Below, in pieces: positions 33,851-44,686 of a stretch of DNA of 64,000 nucleotides. Position 1 is the first letter of the stretch. The number at the start of each line of letters is the position of its first letter. Origin of the DNA: Streptomyces sp. NBC_00568. GTDB lineage: Bacteria; Actinomycetota; Actinomycetes; Streptomycetales; Streptomycetaceae. Position numbers and translations under genes: made by a program. Location: contig NZ_JAPENW010000001.1 in assembly GCF_026341855.1 (NCBI RefSeq), forward strand, positions 2,294,001 through 2,358,000. Direction: 5' to 3'. The notes under the pieces were generated by a model. That model saw nothing but the letters and a program-made list of their open reading frames with translations. It had not been told where the DNA came from and searched no databases.

Positions 33851-33964
33851 TATGCGTCAATCCCTCTCAGGGTTGTAAGTCTTAGGGGTCTGATACGGGG
33901 GTCCTGGGGCCGGCGGGCCTTGATCACCCTTTCCACAGGTGGCCAAGGCCCGGCCGGACTCCCG

Positions 33965-36900
33965 TCAGACCTCTTCGACGCTGCTCGGCTCGCGCCGCGA
34001 CAGGTCGATGCCGAGCTCCTCCGCCGCGCGGAAGACGTCCTCGTCGGTGTCACGCATTTCGATGGACATACCGTCGCTGGACAGCACCTCCACGTTGAGG
34101 CAGAGAGACTGCATCTCCTTGATGAGCACCTTGAAGGACTCGGGGATGCCGGGCTCGGGGATGTTCTCGCCCTTGACGATGGCCTCGTAGACCTTCACGC
34201 GGCCGGTGACGTCGTCGGACTTGATGGTCAGCAGCTCCTGGAGGGCGTAAGCGGCGCCGTACGCCTCCAGCGCCCACACCTCCATCTCACCGAAGCGCTG
34301 GCCACCGAACTGAGCCTTACCACCCAGCGGCTGCTGGGTGATCATCGAGTACGGACCGGTCGAGCGGGCGTGGAGCTTGTCGTCGACCAGGTGGTGCAGC
34401 TTGAGGATGTACATGTACCCGATCGAGATCGGGTCCGGGAACGGCTCACCGGAGCGGCCGTCGAACAGCCTCGCCTTGCCGGACGGGAGGACCAGACGGT
34501 CACCGTCGCGGTTGGGCAGGGTGTGCTCGAAGAGACCCGCGAGCTCGTCCTCACGCGCACCGTCGAAGACGGGGGTGGCGACGTTGGTGCCCGGGGCGAC
34601 CTGGTCGGCACCGATGGCCTGCAGGCGCTGGGCCCAGTCGTCCGCGAGACCGGAGACGTCCCAGCCGCGGCTGGCGAGCCAGCCGAGGTGGATCTCCAGC
34701 ACCTGTCCCGGGTTCATTCGGGACGGCACACCCAGCGGGTTGAGGATGATGTCGACCGGGGTGCCGTCCTCCAGGAACGGCATGTCCTCGATCGGCAGGA
34801 TCTTCGAGATGACACCCTTGTTGCCGTGACGGCCGGCGAGCTTGTCACCGTCCGTGATCTTGCGCTTCTGCGCCACGTAGACACGAACCAGCTGGTTCAC
34901 GCCCGGCGGCAGCTCGTCGCCCTCTTCACGGTCGAAGACGCGGACGCCGATGACCTTGCCGATCTCGCCGTGCGGGACCTTCAGCGAGGTGTCACGGACC
35001 TCACGGGCCTTCTCACCGAAGATCGCGCGCAGCAGGCGCTCCTCCGGCGTCAGCTCGGTCTCACCCTTGGGCGTGACCTTGCCGACGAGGATGTCGCCGG
35101 CGACGACCTCGGCACCGATACGGATGATGCCGCGCTCGTCGAGGTCGGCGAGGACCTCCTCGGAGACGTTCGGGATGTCCCGGGTGATCTCCTCCGGGCC
35201 GAGCTTGGTGTCACGGGCGTCGACCTCGTGCTCCTCGATGTGGATCGAGGAGAGGACGTCGTCCTGCACGAGGCGCTGCGACAGGATGATCGCGTCCTCG
35301 TAGTTGTGACCCTCCCACGGCATGAACGCCACGAGCAGGTTCTTGCCGAGCGCCATCTCGCCGTCCTCGGTCGCGGGACCGTCGGCCAGGACCTGGCCTT
35401 CGATCACGCGGGCGCCCTCGTCCACGACAACCTTCTGGTTGACGGAGGTGCCCTGGTTCGACCGGGAGAACTTGTGCAGGCGGTACGTGGTGTACGTGCC
35501 GTCGTCGTTGGCGGTGGTGATGTAGTCCGCGGAGACCTCCTGGACCACACCGTCCTTCTCCGACTTCAGGACGTCACCGGCGTCGACCGCACAGCGGTAC
35601 TCCATGCCGGTGCCGACCAGCGGCGCCTCGGACTTGATGAGCGGAACGGCCTGACGCATCATGTTCGCGCCCATGAGGGCACGGTTGGCGTCGTCGTGCT
35701 CCAGGAACGGGATCATCGCGGTCGCGACCGACACCATCTGGCGCGGGGAGACGTCCATGTAGTCGACGTCGTCACCGGGGACGTAGTCGACCTCTCCGCC
35801 ACGACGGCGGACCAGGACGCGGGTCTCCTCGAACCGGAAGTCGTCGCCGAGCGGCGCGTTGGCCTGCGCGATGACGAACCGGTCCTCTTCGTCGGCCGTC
35901 AGGTAGTCGACCTCGTCGGTGACGACACCGTCGGTGACCCGGCGGTACGGCGTCTCGACGAAACCGAACGCGTTCACGCGGCCGTAGGAGGCGAGCGAGC
36001 CGATCAGGCCGATGTTCGGGCCTTCAGGCGTCTCGATCGGGCACATGCGGCCGTAGTGCGACGGGTGCACGTCACGGACCTCGAAGCCGGCCCGCTCACG
36101 GGAGAGACCACCCGGACCAAGAGCCGACAGACGGCGCTTGTGGGTGAGACCCGACAGCGGGTTGTTCTGGTCCATGAACTGCGACAGCTGGCTGGTGCCG
36201 AAGAACTCCTTGATGGAGGCGACGACCGGCCGGATGTTGATCAGGGTCTGCGGCGTGATCGCCTCGACGTCCTGAGTCGTCATGCGCTCGCGGACGACGC
36301 GCTCCATACGAGCCAGACCCGTGCGGACCTGGTTCTGGATGAGCTCGCCGACGTTGCGCAGACGACGGTTGCCGAAGTGGTCGATGTCGTCGGTCTCGAC
36401 GACGATCGAGGTGCCGCTGTTGCCAACGGTCTCGGTCTCACCGGCGTGCAGCTTCACCAGGTACTTGATCGACGAGAGGATGTCCTCGACGGTCAGGACC
36501 CCGGCGTCCAGCGGCGCTTCGCCGCCCAGCTTCTTGTTCACCTTGTAGCGGCCGACCTTCGCGAGGTCGTACCGCTTCGAGTTGAAGTAGAGGTTCTCAA
36601 GAAGCGTCTGCGCGGCCTCGCGGGTCGGCGGTTCGCCCGGACGCAGCTTGCGGTAGATGTCCAGCAGCGCGTCGTCCTGACCCTGGGTGTGATCCTTCTC
36701 CAGGGTGGCGCGCATGGACTCGTACTCGCCGAACTCCTCGAGGATCTGCTCGGTGGTCCAGCCGAGAGCCTTCAGGAGAACGGTGACGGACTGCTTGCGC
36801 TTGCGGTCGATGCGGACACCGACCATGTCGCGCTTGTCGATCTCCATCTCCAGCCAGGCACCCCGGGACGGGATGACCTTGGCCGAGAAGATGTCCTTGT

Positions 36901-37450
36901 CGGACGTCTTGTCGATGGAGGAGTCGAAGTAGACACCCGGCGAGCGGACCAGCTGCGACACCACGACACGCTCGGTGCCGTTGATGACGAAGGTGCCCTT
37001 GTTGGTCATGAGCGGGAAGTCGCCCATGAAGACCGTCTGGGACTTGATCTCGCCGGTCTCGTTGTTGGTGAACTCGGCGGTGACGAAGAGCGGGGCCGCG
37101 TACGTGAAGTCGCGGTCCTTGCACTCGTCGATGGAGTTCTTCGGGGGCTCGAAGCGGTGGTCGCGGAACGTCAGGGACATCGACCCGCTGAAGTCCTCGA
37201 TCGGAGAGATCTCCTCGAAGATCTCTTCAAGACCGGACTTGGTGGGGACGTCCTGTCCACTGTCCAGAGCCGCCTCGACACGAGCCTTCCACGCGTCGTT
37301 GCCGAGCAGCCAGTCGAAGCTCTCGGTTTGCAGCGCAAGAAGGTTCGGAACCTCGAGGGGCTCCTTGATCTTTGCAAAGGAGATGCGCAGCGGGGCGGTG
37401 CTGGCGCCGTTGTTCGTATTCGCGGTCGAGGCAGTGCGCGAGGCGGCCAA
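33965..37450 (-). CDS. rpoB: RNA polymerase beta subunit
   Basis: 1161 aa from a TTG start at 37450 (GAAGGA 7 nt upstream), which gives [20 protein letters not shown] and the usual Streptomyces length; the frame is open ten codons further up. The rifampicin-binding cluster is wild type ([20 protein letters not shown], then [15 protein letters not shown]). Catalytic-side motifs such as [17 protein letters not shown] are intact. No second rpoB-like features (for example Asn-to-Asp changes in the rif cluster) are seen, so this is the housekeeping copy. It is downstream of rplL, separated by a 640-bp leader. Confidence 0.98.
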   Translation of the reverse strand: MAASRTASTANTNNGASTAPLRISFAKIKEPLEVPNLLALQTESFDWLLGNDAWKARVEAALDSGQDVPTKSGLEEIFEEISPIEDFSGSMSLTFRDHRFEPPKNSIDECKDRDFTYAAPLFVTAEFTNNETGEIKSQTVFMGDFPLMTNKGTFVINGTERVVVSQLVRSPGVYFDSSIDKTSDKDIFSAKVIPSRGAWLEMEIDKRDMVGVRIDRKRKQSVTVLLKALGWTTEQILEEFGEYESMRATLEKDHTQGQDDALLDIYRKLRPGEPPTREAAQTLLENLYFNSKRYDLAKVGRYKVNKKLGGEAPLDAGVLTVEDILSSIKYLVKLHAGETETVGNSGTSIVVETDDIDHFGNRRLRNVGELIQNQVRTGLARMERVVRERMTTQDVEAITPQTLINIRPVVASIKEFFGTSQLSQFMDQNNPLSGLTHKRRLSALGPGGLSRERAGFEVRDVHPSHYGRMCPIETPEGPNIGLIGSLASYGRVNAFGFVETPYRRVTDGVVTDEVDYLTADEEDRFVIAQANAPLGDDFRFEETRVLVRRRGGEVDYVPGDDVDYMDVSPRQMVSVATAMIPFLEHDDANRALMGANMMRQAVPLIKSEAPLVGTGMEYRCAVDAGDVLKSEKDGVVQEVSADYITTANDDGTYTTYRLHKFSRSNQGTSVNQKVVVDEGARVIEGQVLADGPATEDGEMALGKNLLVAFMPWEGHNYEDAIILSQRLVQDDVLSSIHIEEHEVDARDTKLGPEEITRDIPNVSEEVLADLDERGIIRIGAEVVAGDILVGKVTPKGETELTPEERLLRAIFGEKAREVRDTSLKVPHGEIGKVIGVRVFDREEGDELPPGVNQLVRVYVAQKRKITDGDKLAGRHGNKGVISKILPIEDMPFLEDGTPVDIILNPLGVPSRMNPGQVLEIHLGWLASRGWDVSGLADDWAQRLQAIGADQVAPGTNVATPVFDGAREDELAGLFEHTLPNRDGDRLVLPSGKARLFDGRSGEPFPDPISIGYMYILKLHHLVDDKLHARSTGPYSMITQQPLGGKAQFGGQRFGEMEVWALEAYGAAYALQELLTIKSDDVTGRVKVYEAIVKGENIPEPGIPESFKVLIKEMQSLCLNVEVLSSDGMSIEMRDTDEDVFRAAEELGIDLSRREPSSVEEV

Positions 37451-38088
37451 GAGGGGGTCCTTCCGAGGGCTCGGACTCACTACGCGCGTACCGGTCCCAT
37501 GTAGGACAAAGCGTCGGGCCGTTCCCGATCCAGCCTGATAAGGCCAGGTCAGGGATAGTCCAACCGTCGATGCTCAAACACGGGCATGCCCCTGGTGACG
37601 GGCAGGAGGCAGCTAACAGGCAGCGCAAAGGGTCAGTGTAGCCACTAGGCCCACTGATGTCCAGTCCCGGTTTCTTGAGACCCTCGTTGTTCTCAACACC
37701 TGCGGCAAGCCACGCCCTCAATGCACATCGATACTGCCCTCTTCGTCAGCGATCCATGCCTCGGATACGGATCGTTGTGACGACGCGTCCTGAGAATTGC
37801 GCGCTGCGTGCGGTTCGTCAAGGCCCCCCAAGCCCAAAGCAAGTGCCGCGATCGTCACGTGCGGCCCGTCTTGCAACCCGTCTCTCTGCCTGTCACAGGG
37901 TGGCCGGAGGCACTACGAAGATCACCATACTCGTCGCGACCTGCAGCGCAAGGCTGCCGCTTCGGGGACCCCCTGGAACGCCGAAGAGCGACCACCCAGT
38001 TGGGTGATCGCTCTTCAGTGCGTCAGCGTTACAGCGCTACTTGAGCGGCTGTGACAGCTTCACAGGAGTCCTCGGGGGACTCGTCGAG
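37451..38088 (-). promoter_or_regulatory. rplL-rpoB intercistronic leader, 640 bp, no gene
   Basis: Apart from the hairpin at 37983-38016 I see no coding region. Such long rplL-rpoB gaps usually hold an attenuator or rpoB promoter. I could not pick a convincing -10/-35 pair. Confidence 0.5.
37983..38016 (-). terminator. Terminator or attenuator after rplL
   Basis: 16-bp stem GAAGAGCGACCACCCA with one G-U in the RNA and a two-base loop, about 73 bp past the rplL stop. In E. coli the equivalent site is a partial terminator that lowers rpoBC expression; a like role is inferred. Confidence 0.75.
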
Positions 38089-38469
38089 TTACTTGACCTC
38101 GACGGAGGCGCCGGCGCCCTTGAGGGACTCGGCAGCCTTCTCGGCGGCCTCCTTGGCGACCTTCTCGAGGACGGGCTTCGGAGCGCCGTCGACGAGGTCC
38201 TTGGCCTCCTTCAGGCCCAGCGAGGTGAGCTCACGCACGACCTTGATGACCTGGATCTTCTTCTCGCCGGCACCCGTGAGGATGACGTCGAACTCGTCCT
38301 GCTCCTCAGCGGCCTCGGCGGCGGCGACGGGGCCGGCCGGGGCAGCGGCGACCGCGGCGGCGGCGGTGACGTCGAACTTGGCCTCGAAGGCCTTCACGAA
38401 CTCGGAGAGCTCGATGAGGGTCAGGTTCTCGAACTGCTCGAGCAGCTCTTCCTGGGACAGCTTCGCCAT
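38089..38469 (-). CDS. rplL: 50S ribosomal protein L7/L12
   Basis: 126 aa, usual length. The N-terminal dimerisation helix [20 protein letters not shown], an Ala-rich hinge ([20 protein letters not shown]) and the factor-binding C-terminal domain ([20 protein letters not shown]) are clear. It forms the multi-copy stalk that recruits translation GTPases. It follows rplJ by 110 bp. Confidence 0.98.
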   Translation of the reverse strand: MAKLSQEELLEQFENLTLIELSEFVKAFEAKFDVTAAAAVAAAPAGPVAAAEAAEEQDEFDVILTGAGEKKIQVIKVVRELTSLGLKEAKDLVDGAPKPVLEKVAKEAAEKAAESLKGAGASVEVK

Positions 38470-38579
38470 GATGGCGTCCTTCCACTAATTCGGCAGGTGC
38501 CGGGATGTACTGGTGAGGCGGGCGTACGTTCGGCCCGCTACGACCGTCGCCTCAGGCGGCGGTCAATGCGCGAGCCGAA

Positions 38580-39110
38580 TTACTCGGCACCGCCCTGCTC
38601 GGCCTGCTTGGCACGAAGCGCCTCCGCGGTGCGGACGAACTTCGAGGGGAGCGCCTGGAAGAGCTGAGCAGTCTGCGTCTGCTTGCCCTTGAAGGCACCC
38701 GCCAGCTTGGCGAGCAGAACCTCGCGGGACTCGAGGTCCGCAAGCTTCTTGATCTCGTCGGCGGACAGCGCCTTGCCGTCAAGGACACCGCCCTTGATGA
38801 CGAGGTTCGGGTTGTCCTTGGCGAAGTCACGAAGACCCTTCGCCGACGTCACCGGGTCACCGGTGATGAAGGCGACCGCCGTCGGACCGTTGAACAGGTC
38901 GTCGAGCGTAGAGATCCCGGCCTCGTTGGCCGCAATCTTGGTCAGCGTGTTCTTCACCACGGCGTACTGGGCGTCTTCACCGAGCGAACGACGCAGCGTC
39001 TTGAGCTGCGCCACGGTGAGACCCCGGTACTCGGTCAGCACGGCGGCGTTCGAGCTGCGGAACTGGTCCGCGAGCTCGGCTACCGCGGCAGCCTTGTCGG
39101 GCCTTGCCAT
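38580..39110 (-). CDS. rplJ: 50S ribosomal protein L10
   Basis: 176 aa from [20 protein letters not shown]; the open frame continues 36 codons upstream into the leader and is not used. L10 anchors the L7/L12 stalk and, in many bacteria, binds its own leader RNA to repress rplJL. That leader is present here (39160-39345). Confidence 0.97.
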   Translation of the reverse strand: MARPDKAAAVAELADQFRSSNAAVLTEYRGLTVAQLKTLRRSLGEDAQYAVVKNTLTKIAANEAGISTLDDLFNGPTAVAFITGDPVTSAKGLRDFAKDNPNLVIKGGVLDGKALSADEIKKLADLESREVLLAKLAGAFKGKQTQTAQLFQALPSKFVRTAEALRAKQAEQGGAE

Positions 39111-39159
39111 AGAGCGTCGGCCTCCTTCCGGGTGATGAGGACCGCTCAGAAGGGACTGA

Positions 39160-39345
39160 CAAAACGAAACGCCCCGGCGCAGGCGCACGGGGCGTAGCTC
39201 AACCGGATTCTTCCGCACGCTGGGCGAGCGAACTCCGGGAACACATCCACGGTCACCTACGCGGGTCGTCCGCAGTTTCAGCGGATCCTTCGGTCACCAC
39301 GCCCTCTTGCGAGCACGAGGCAACGACCAGCGGTCTTTGGCTTCT
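39160..39345 (-). promoter_or_regulatory. L10 leader with kink-turn element and attenuator
   Basis: Reading the mRNA strand, CCAAAGACCGCTGGTCGTTG (39340-39321) matches the conserved AGACnGnnGGnnG element of the L10 leader. About 125 nt further on is a hairpin ACGCCCCG/CGGGGCGT (39195-39169) followed by TTTCGTTTT, a textbook intrinsic terminator and rare in Streptomyces for its U-tract. Binding of L10-L12 to the first element would be expected to favour termination. Confidence 0.78.
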
Positions 39346-39350
39346 CGAGG

Positions 39351-39380
39351 AGAGTACGTGAAGGGGACTCCGTCAAGCAA
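39351..39380 (-). promoter_or_regulatory. Probable rplJ promoter
   Basis: Minus-strand TTGCTT (39380-39375), 18-bp spacer, TACTCT (39356-39351), immediately before the L10 leader. Confidence 0.45.
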
Positions 39381-39388
39381 ATCCGGCC

Positions 39389-39413
39389 GAACGGCCCACC
39401 TACCGGGCCGTTC
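39389..39413 (-). terminator. Terminator of the lipoprotein gene at 39435
   Basis: 9-bp stem GAACGGCCC/GGGCCGTTC with a 7-nt loop, 22 bp beyond the stop. Confidence 0.7.
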
Positions 39414-39434
39414 TTCCGGGTCCGGTCGCGCGAA

Positions 39435-40295
39435 TCACTGCTGCTGGACGCCCTTCATCATCTCGGCGAGGTCCACGGTGTCCTTGGCGGGCGGGGCCTT
39501 CACCGACACCGGCTCGTTGTAGTCGAGGAAGGTGATGGTCATGTCGAGCGGACCCTTGTCGGCGGTCCCCCGCATACGGAACTGCTTGGTGTGGTCGTCG
39601 CCGTCGACCCACATGTCCATCGTGAACGTGTCGACGCCCATCTTCGTGTATTGCTCGAGGCTCTTCTCCCGTGCCGCGCGCGTGGCCTTGTCCTCGCCCT
39701 TGAGGGACTTGCGGAAGTCGTCGAGGGTGACCGTCCCCTTGTAGTGCGTGGTCTTCACGCCCTCGACCGTCTCGGTCCCGACCTTCTTCACGTTCTTCGA
39801 GCCGGTGAGGAAGGTGGACTCGGTGGCGGGGTTCTTGTCGGCCTGTCCGCCGCCCAGCTGGTTCGCGTCCAGCTCCTTGTCCCCCGCCATGGCGGACATG
39901 TCGAACTTGATCCAGCTCTTGCCGTCCATGTCCTTGGCGGCCTGGGCACCACCGCCGATGTACATCGCCTTGCCGACGATCCGCATCTCGACCGGGCCGT
40001 CGGCGGCCTGGTCCTCGGAGGTCATCTTCATGCTCATGGCCAGGGGCTTCATGCTCATCGCCGCCTCACCGCTCACCCGGCCCTGCTCCGGGACCTTGCC
40101 GGTCATCCGGTAGTGGAGGGAGGTGATGTCCTCGGTGTTCTTCGCCGCTTTCGCCACGGCCGCGGCGGGGGTGAGCGCGGGCGACGACTCCGCTTTGTCC
40201 TTCGTACAGGCCACCGCGCCCCCGCCGAGGACCAGCGCCGCGAGTGCCACGCCGGTCGCCCCGCGCCCTGCCGAGTTGCGTACAGACAGTCTCAA
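39435..40295 (-). CDS. LppX/LprG-like lipoprotein
   Basis: 286 aa from TTG 40295, preceded by GGGGGGA. A signal peptide with lipobox AVAC near residues 27-30 ([20 protein letters not shown]) predicts lipid attachment outside the membrane. The body ([29 protein letters not shown]) resembles the DUF1396/LppX-LprG fold of actinobacterial lipoproteins that carry lipids or act in the envelope. It is related to its neighbour at 40478-41383 (shared MGTETV-GV-THY-GTV and WVDGDD). Streptomyces has this pair between rplA and rplJ. Substrate unknown. Confidence 0.85.
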   Translation of the reverse strand: MRLSVRNSAGRGATGVALAALVLGGGAVACTKDKAESSPALTPAAAVAKAAKNTEDITSLHYRMTGKVPEQGRVSGEAAMSMKPLAMSMKMTSEDQAADGPVEMRIVGKAMYIGGGAQAAKDMDGKSWIKFDMSAMAGDKELDANQLGGGQADKNPATESTFLTGSKNVKKVGTETVEGVKTTHYKGTVTLDDFRKSLKGEDKATRAAREKSLEQYTKMGVDTFTMDMWVDGDDHTKQFRMRGTADKGPLDMTITFLDYNEPVSVKAPPAKDTVDLAEMMKGVQQQ

Positions 40296-40477
40296 GATTC
40301 CCCCCAGGGAACAGATGGACGATACACAGATTCGCCGCGAGCGTATCGGAAGCGATTCGAGCGATCATCCGAGTTTCCACGGAGCTTCTGAGGGGCGACG
40401 GACGGCGGGCCGCGGGTGCGACGACGACGCCGGGTGCGGGGAGGACGACGGCGGCTCACGGGAGGGCCGGCCAGGAC

Positions 40478-41383
40478 TCAGGACGTGGTGCCGCCCGTGG
40501 CGCCCTGTGCCTTCAGCAGATCCTTGAAGTCGGCGGTGTCGGCCGTCGGGGGCTCCTCGGCGGAGACCTTCGTCCCGTAGTCGCTGTAGTACGCCGTCGA
40601 GGTCATCGTGCCGCTCGCCAGCTCGCCCTTCTCGACCTTCTTGACCAGCAGGTCGTCGCCGTCGACCCAGATGTCGACCTTCTCGGTGGTGACGCCGGCC
40701 GCCGTGAGCTGCTTCTTGAGGTCGGCGAGCTGGCTCGCGCTGAGGTTGGAGGACTTGCTCGCCAGGTCCGCGACGTCCACCGTGCCGGAGTAGTGCGTGG
40801 CCGAGCGGCCGCGCACGGTCTCCGTGCCGACCTTCTCGACGTCACCGGAGGCCAGCAGGAGCTTCACGGACTGGTTCGGTGTGGTGTTCTGCATCTGGTC
40901 CTTGAGATACGCGCCCGAGCTGCCGCCGAACTTGGCGAGATCGTCGTATCCGTACCGGATCCAGTGCTTGCCGCCGGACTGCGCGGCGAACTTGTCGCTC
41001 ATCCTCGCGTAGTAGGCGTCCGGCAGGTAGCGGGCCTGCATGGAGGTGCTGCCGGTCTGGCGCATCGTGTCGGCGAGCGTGCCTCCGGTGTACGTGATCG
41101 TCATGGTGCCGGTGAGACCGTCCGCCCAGCCCATGACGCCGTCGGCCTTCATGGACATCAGCGTGCCCATGGTGGTCGTGGACTCGACCTTGGCGGAGTC
41201 TGCGCCGTCGGTCGACCTCTCCGCGGAGCGCAGGGCCGCTATCGGGCTGACGCGCGTGGTGCCCTTGTGCCCGGCCTTGCCCGAACCCCCGGAGGAGTCG
41301 GAGGAGTTGCAGGCCGTCACCCCCGCCAGCGCGGCCGTCAGCGCGATCGAGAGGGCCACGCGGCGCACCATGGTGCTCTTCAT
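40478..41383 (-). CDS. LppX/LprG-like lipoprotein
   Basis: 301 aa from ATG 41383 (AGGGGTGGGA upstream); a GTG three codons earlier is also possible. Signal peptide with lipobox VTAC (LTAALAGVTACNSSDSSGGS). The mature part resembles the product of 39435-40295: KVGTETVRGRSATHYSGTVD and DIWVDGDDLLVKKV. Paralogous pair, probably an old tandem duplication; 182 bp separate them. Envelope role inferred only. Confidence 0.83.
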   Translation of the reverse strand: MKSTMVRRVALSIALTAALAGVTACNSSDSSGGSGKAGHKGTTRVSPIAALRSAERSTDGADSAKVESTTTMGTLMSMKADGVMGWADGLTGTMTITYTGGTLADTMRQTGSTSMQARYLPDAYYARMSDKFAAQSGGKHWIRYGYDDLAKFGGSSGAYLKDQMQNTTPNQSVKLLLASGDVEKVGTETVRGRSATHYSGTVDVADLASKSSNLSASQLADLKKQLTAAGVTTEKVDIWVDGDDLLVKKVEKGELASGTMTSTAYYSDYGTKVSAEEPPTADTADFKDLLKAQGATGGTTS

Positions 41384-41495
41384 TCGTCCCACCCCTATGC
41401 GAATTATGTGAACTGCACGCTAGCGCAGGCCACTGACACACGTATCAGGATTCCGCCCCGGGGCACATGCCCCGGAAAGGCCTCCGGAGACGAGG

Positions 41496-41532
41496 ACGGG
41501 CCCCGCACCTCGAAAGGTTGCGGGGCCCGTTC
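41496..41532 (-). terminator. rplKA terminator
   Basis: 12-bp stem ACGGGCCCCGCA/TGCGGGGCCCGT extended by CCT/AGG around a CGAA loop, 43 bp after the rplA stop. Confidence 0.8.
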
Positions 41533-41574
41533 AAAAACGCGTGCGCGACGCGGTCACCGGGGTGAGCGGGAGGC

Positions 41575-42300
41575 TCAGACGGCGGCCGGGTCCTCCTCGA
41601 CGAGGAGGTTGCGGGTGCGGTTGGGGTCGACCAGGATGCCGGGGCCGATCGTCGAGCTGATCGCGGCCTTCTTGATGTAGCGGCCCTTGGCGGCCGACGG
41701 CTTCAGACGAAGGATCTCGTCGAGGGCCGCACCGTAGTTCTCCACCAGCTTGGTGTCGTCGAAGGACACCTTGCCGATGATGAAGTGCAGGTTCGAGTGC
41801 TTGTCGACGCGGAACTCGATCTTGCCACCCTTGATCTCGGTGACAGCCTTGGCGACGTCCGGGGTCACGGTGCCGGTCTTGGGGTTCGGCATGAGACCAC
41901 GGGGACCGAGCACGCGGCCGAGGCGGCCGACCTTGCCCATGAGGTCCGGGGTGGCGACGACGGCGTCGAAGTCCAGACGGCCCTTCGCGACCTCGTCGAT
42001 CAGTTCGTCGGAGCCGACGATGTCGGCGCCCGCGGCCTCCGCGGCCGCAGCACGGTCACCGGTCGCGAAGACCAGGACCCGGGCGGTCTTGCCGGTGCCG
42101 TGCGGCAGGTTCACGGTGCCACGGACCATCTGGTCGGCCTTGCGCGGGTCGACACCCAGGCGGAAGGCGACCTCGACGGTGCCGTCGAACTTGCTCGTGG
42201 AGGTCTCCTTGGCGAGACGGACGGCCTCGAGCGGGGCGTAGAGCTTCTCCCGGTCGATCTTGGCGTCCGCAGCGCGGAGAGACTTGCTGCGCTTGCTCAC
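41575..42300 (-). CDS. rplA: 50S ribosomal protein L1
   Basis: 241 aa from GTG 42300 (AGGAG 6 nt upstream); the ORF is open further up but those residues are the rplK-rplA spacer. The two-domain L1 fold is intact, with [20 protein letters not shown] and [18 protein letters not shown]. It forms the L1 stalk that moves E-site tRNA. L1 commonly represses its own operon; no leader mimic was examined. Confidence 0.97.
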   Translation of the reverse strand: MSKRSKSLRAADAKIDREKLYAPLEAVRLAKETSTSKFDGTVEVAFRLGVDPRKADQMVRGTVNLPHGTGKTARVLVFATGDRAAAAEAAGADIVGSDELIDEVAKGRLDFDAVVATPDLMGKVGRLGRVLGPRGLMPNPKTGTVTPDVAKAVTEIKGGKIEFRVDKHSNLHFIIGKVSFDDTKLVENYGAALDEILRLKPSAAKGRYIKKAAISSTIGPGILVDPNRTRNLLVEEDPAAV

Positions 42301-42394
42301 TACTGCTCCTGATGTGTTCTGAGGAGTCGTGGTACGGGCCGAGCAGGCCCTGCCACGTGCGGCCGAAGCCGCATGGTTCCTACGAAGGTGGGTG

Positions 42395-42829
42395 TCAGCC
42401 CTCGACCGTGATGCCCATGGAACGGGCGGTGCCGGCGATGATCTTCGACGCGGCGTCCAGGTCGTTGGCGTTGAGGTCGGGCATCTTGGTCGTGGCGATC
42501 TCACGGACCTGCGCCTGGGTGATCTTGGCGACCTTGGTCTTGTGCGGCTCGCCGGAGCCCTTCTCGACACCCGCGGCCTTGAGGATCATCTTCGCGGCCG
42601 GCGGAGTCTTGGTCACGAAGGTGAAGGAACGGTCCTCGTAGACCGTGATCTCCACCGGGATGACCCAGCCACGCTGCGACTCGGTCGCGGCGTTGTAGGC
42701 CTTGCAGAACTCCATGATGTTGACGCCGTGCTGACCGAGCGCGGGGCCGACCGGCGGGGCCGGGTTCGCCGCACCGGCGTTGATCTGGAGCTTGATAAGC
42801 CCCGTGACCTTCTTCTTCTTGGGAGGCAT
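42395..42829 (-). CDS. rplK: 50S ribosomal protein L11
   Basis: 144 aa, usual length. N-terminal Pro-rich domain [20 protein letters not shown] and the rRNA-binding C-terminal domain ending [15 protein letters not shown]11 forms the GTPase-associated centre, is the binding region of thiostrepton, and is needed for RelA activation (relC mutants). It lies 93 bp before rplA. Confidence 0.98.
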
Positions 42830-42960
42830 TCCGGGTCCTCTTTCGTTTTCGCCTTCCTACGTCCGAGTCGCCCCGGACGGCTGCCTTCAACCGAGGTGAT
42901 GATCCGGATGGAGGCATACCGCACAACGATAACGGGTATCTGTGCGCGGCTAAAAACCGA

Positions 42961-42997
42961 GCAGGTCAGACAGGCTGCGAGAGCCCGTCTGACCTGT
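42961..42997 (-). terminator. nusG terminator
   Basis: 11-bp stem GCAGGTCAGAC/GTCTGACCTGT plus inner GGCT/AGCC, beginning 26 bp after the nusG stop. Confidence 0.75.
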
Positions 42998-43022
42998 TCG
43001 GAAGACGTACGTCCAGAAGGTG

Positions 43023-43898
43023 CTAGTTCTTCTGGATCTGGTCGAAGGAAAGCTCGACCGGGGTCTCGCGGCCGAAGATCTCGACGAGGCCCTTGACCTT
43101 CTTCGAGTCGGCGTTGATCTCGTTGATCGTGGCCTGCAGCGTGGCGAACGGGCCGTCGGTGACGGTGACCGAGTCGCCGACCTCGAAGTCCAGCACCTGG
43201 ACCTCGACCTTGCGCTGCGGAGCGGGCTTGCCCTCGGCCTCGGCAGCCTCGCGGGCGGCCTTCTCCTCGGCCTCCGGGGCGAGCATCTTGACGATCTCGT
43301 CCAGGGTCAGCGGGTACGGGTCGTAGGCGTTGCCCACGAAGCCGGTCACGCCGGGAGTGTTGCGGACGACGCCCCAGGACTCGTTCGTCAGGTCCATGCG
43401 GACCAGGACGTAGCCCGGGAGCTTGTTCTGCTTGATCGTCTTGCGCTCGCCGTTCTTGATCTGCGCGACCTCTTCCTGCGGCACCTCGGCCTGGAAGATG
43501 AAGTCCTCGACGTTCAGCGAGACGGCACGCTGCTCGAGGTTGGTCTTCACGCGGTTCTCGTAACCGGCGTACGTGTGGATGACGTACCACTCGCCGGGGA
43601 GCAGGCGGAGTTCCTCGCGCAGGGCGGTGACGGGGTCGACGGGCTCGACGGGCTCGGCCTCTTCTTCGGCCTCTGCCTCGTCGGTGTCGGCGGCGAGCGC
43701 CTCGTCGGGCACGTCCTCGTCCTCGACGTCCTCACCGGACTCGTCCTCGACGTGGAGGGCCGCGTCCTCGGCGGGCTCGCCGGCGGCGGCATCTGCAGCC
43801 TCGAACTCGTCCACGACGTCCGCTCCCTCGACGATCTCGAGCTCGTCGTCAACGGACTCGACCGACTCGCTGGCGTCGTTCAGGTTCGGGTCAGACAC
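43023..43898 (-). CDS. nusG: Transcription antitermination/termination factor NusG
   Basis: 291 aa from GTG 43898. An acidic Glu/Asp-rich N-terminal extension of about 105 residues ([20 protein letters not shown]) is typical of Streptomyces NusG and absent in E. coli. The NGN domain follows ([20 protein letters not shown]) and then the KOW domain near the C-terminus ([20 protein letters not shown]). NusG binds RNA polymerase and couples transcription with translation or Rho. It follows secE by 77 bp. Confidence 0.96.
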   Translation of the reverse strand: MSDPNLNDASESVESVDDELEIVEGADVVDEFEAADAAAGEPAEDAALHVEDESGEDVEDEDVPDEALAADTDEAEAEEEAEPVEPVDPVTALREELRLLPGEWYVIHTYAGYENRVKTNLEQRAVSLNVEDFIFQAEVPQEEVAQIKNGERKTIKQNKLPGYVLVRMDLTNESWGVVRNTPGVTGFVGNAYDPYPLTLDEIVKMLAPEAEEKAAREAAEAEGKPAPQRKVEVQVLDFEVGDSVTVTDGPFATLQATINEINADSKKVKGLVEIFGRETPVELSFDQIQKN

Positions 43899-43975
43899 GG
43901 TGGCTGCTTCTTCCTGGATACATGGGGGTGGAACACGCGAAAGGGGCGCCGGTGACGGCGCCCTTCGCTCTCGGC

Positions 43976-44257
43976 TCAGCCGAAGACGTACTTGGCGGCG
44001 TGGTTGAGCCCATAGTCAATCACGGTCACCAGGCCGATCATGATGACGACGAACACAATCACCACTGTGGTGTACGTCGTCAGCTGATTGCGAGTCGGCC
44101 AGACAACCTTGCGGAGTTCCGCGATGATCTGGCGGTAGAAGGTGGCAAGGCGCTTCAGCGGGCCCTTCTTGGCACGCTTACCGCCCTTGCGGGCCTTCTT
44201 TTTGGACTCCGGCGCCTCGGCATCAGGCATGTCGATGGAGCCCACGGCGTCCGTCAC
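43976..44257 (-). CDS. secE: Preprotein translocase subunit SecE
   Basis: 93 aa from GTG 44257. Basic N-terminus ([20 protein letters not shown]), the amphipathic helix [20 protein letters not shown], and one transmembrane helix [20 protein letters not shown]. Actinobacterial single-span SecE, which stabilises SecY. It lies downstream of tRNA-Trp and upstream of nusG. Confidence 0.96.
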   Translation of the reverse strand: MTDAVGSIDMPDAEAPESKKKARKGGKRAKKGPLKRLATFYRQIIAELRKVVWPTRNQLTTYTTVVIVFVVIMIGLVTVIDYGLNHAAKYVFG

Positions 44258-44366
44258 TCGTCCTCACCTGATTCCCGGGTCGTGACCGTGCCGCGCCCGG
44301 TTGAGCCGCACGGCGGTGCATTGCAGTACGTACATGCGCACACATCCTGGCGAAAGGTGTGTGTAG

Positions 44367-44439
44367 CAGGGCCGGAGGGACTTGAACCCCCAACCGCTGG
44401 TTTTGGAGACCAGTGCTCTACCAATTGAGCTACGACCCT
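44367..44439 (-). tRNA. tRNA-Trp (CCA)
   Basis: 73 nt on the minus strand. Acceptor AGGGTCG pairs with CGGCCCT (one G-U); anticodon stem CTGGT/ACCAG encloses loop CTCCAAA with anticodon CCA. T-arm GGGGGTTCAAGTCCCTC. The 3' CCA is not encoded. It is positioned 110 bp before secE, as in other actinobacteria. Confidence 0.97.
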
Positions 44440-44686
44440 TTGATTTCCCCCAACGTACCGCATCCGACCGGGTGCTCGGTGTGCACCGGTTGAGCGCGGC
44501 CGGTGAAGGCCAACGAGGTGAGAGTGTACGTGGTCCGGAGCCGGGCGTCGAACAGAAAGTGTCCGCACGGACTGCCTCCGCTGAAGATCCACTGGTGGGG
44601 CGCGCGGATCCGGACGGATGTTCTGCCGTGGTTCAGTCTGTGAAACCGGTGTGCCGGGGGCGTTTCCGGTCTGAAACGATGGGTCC

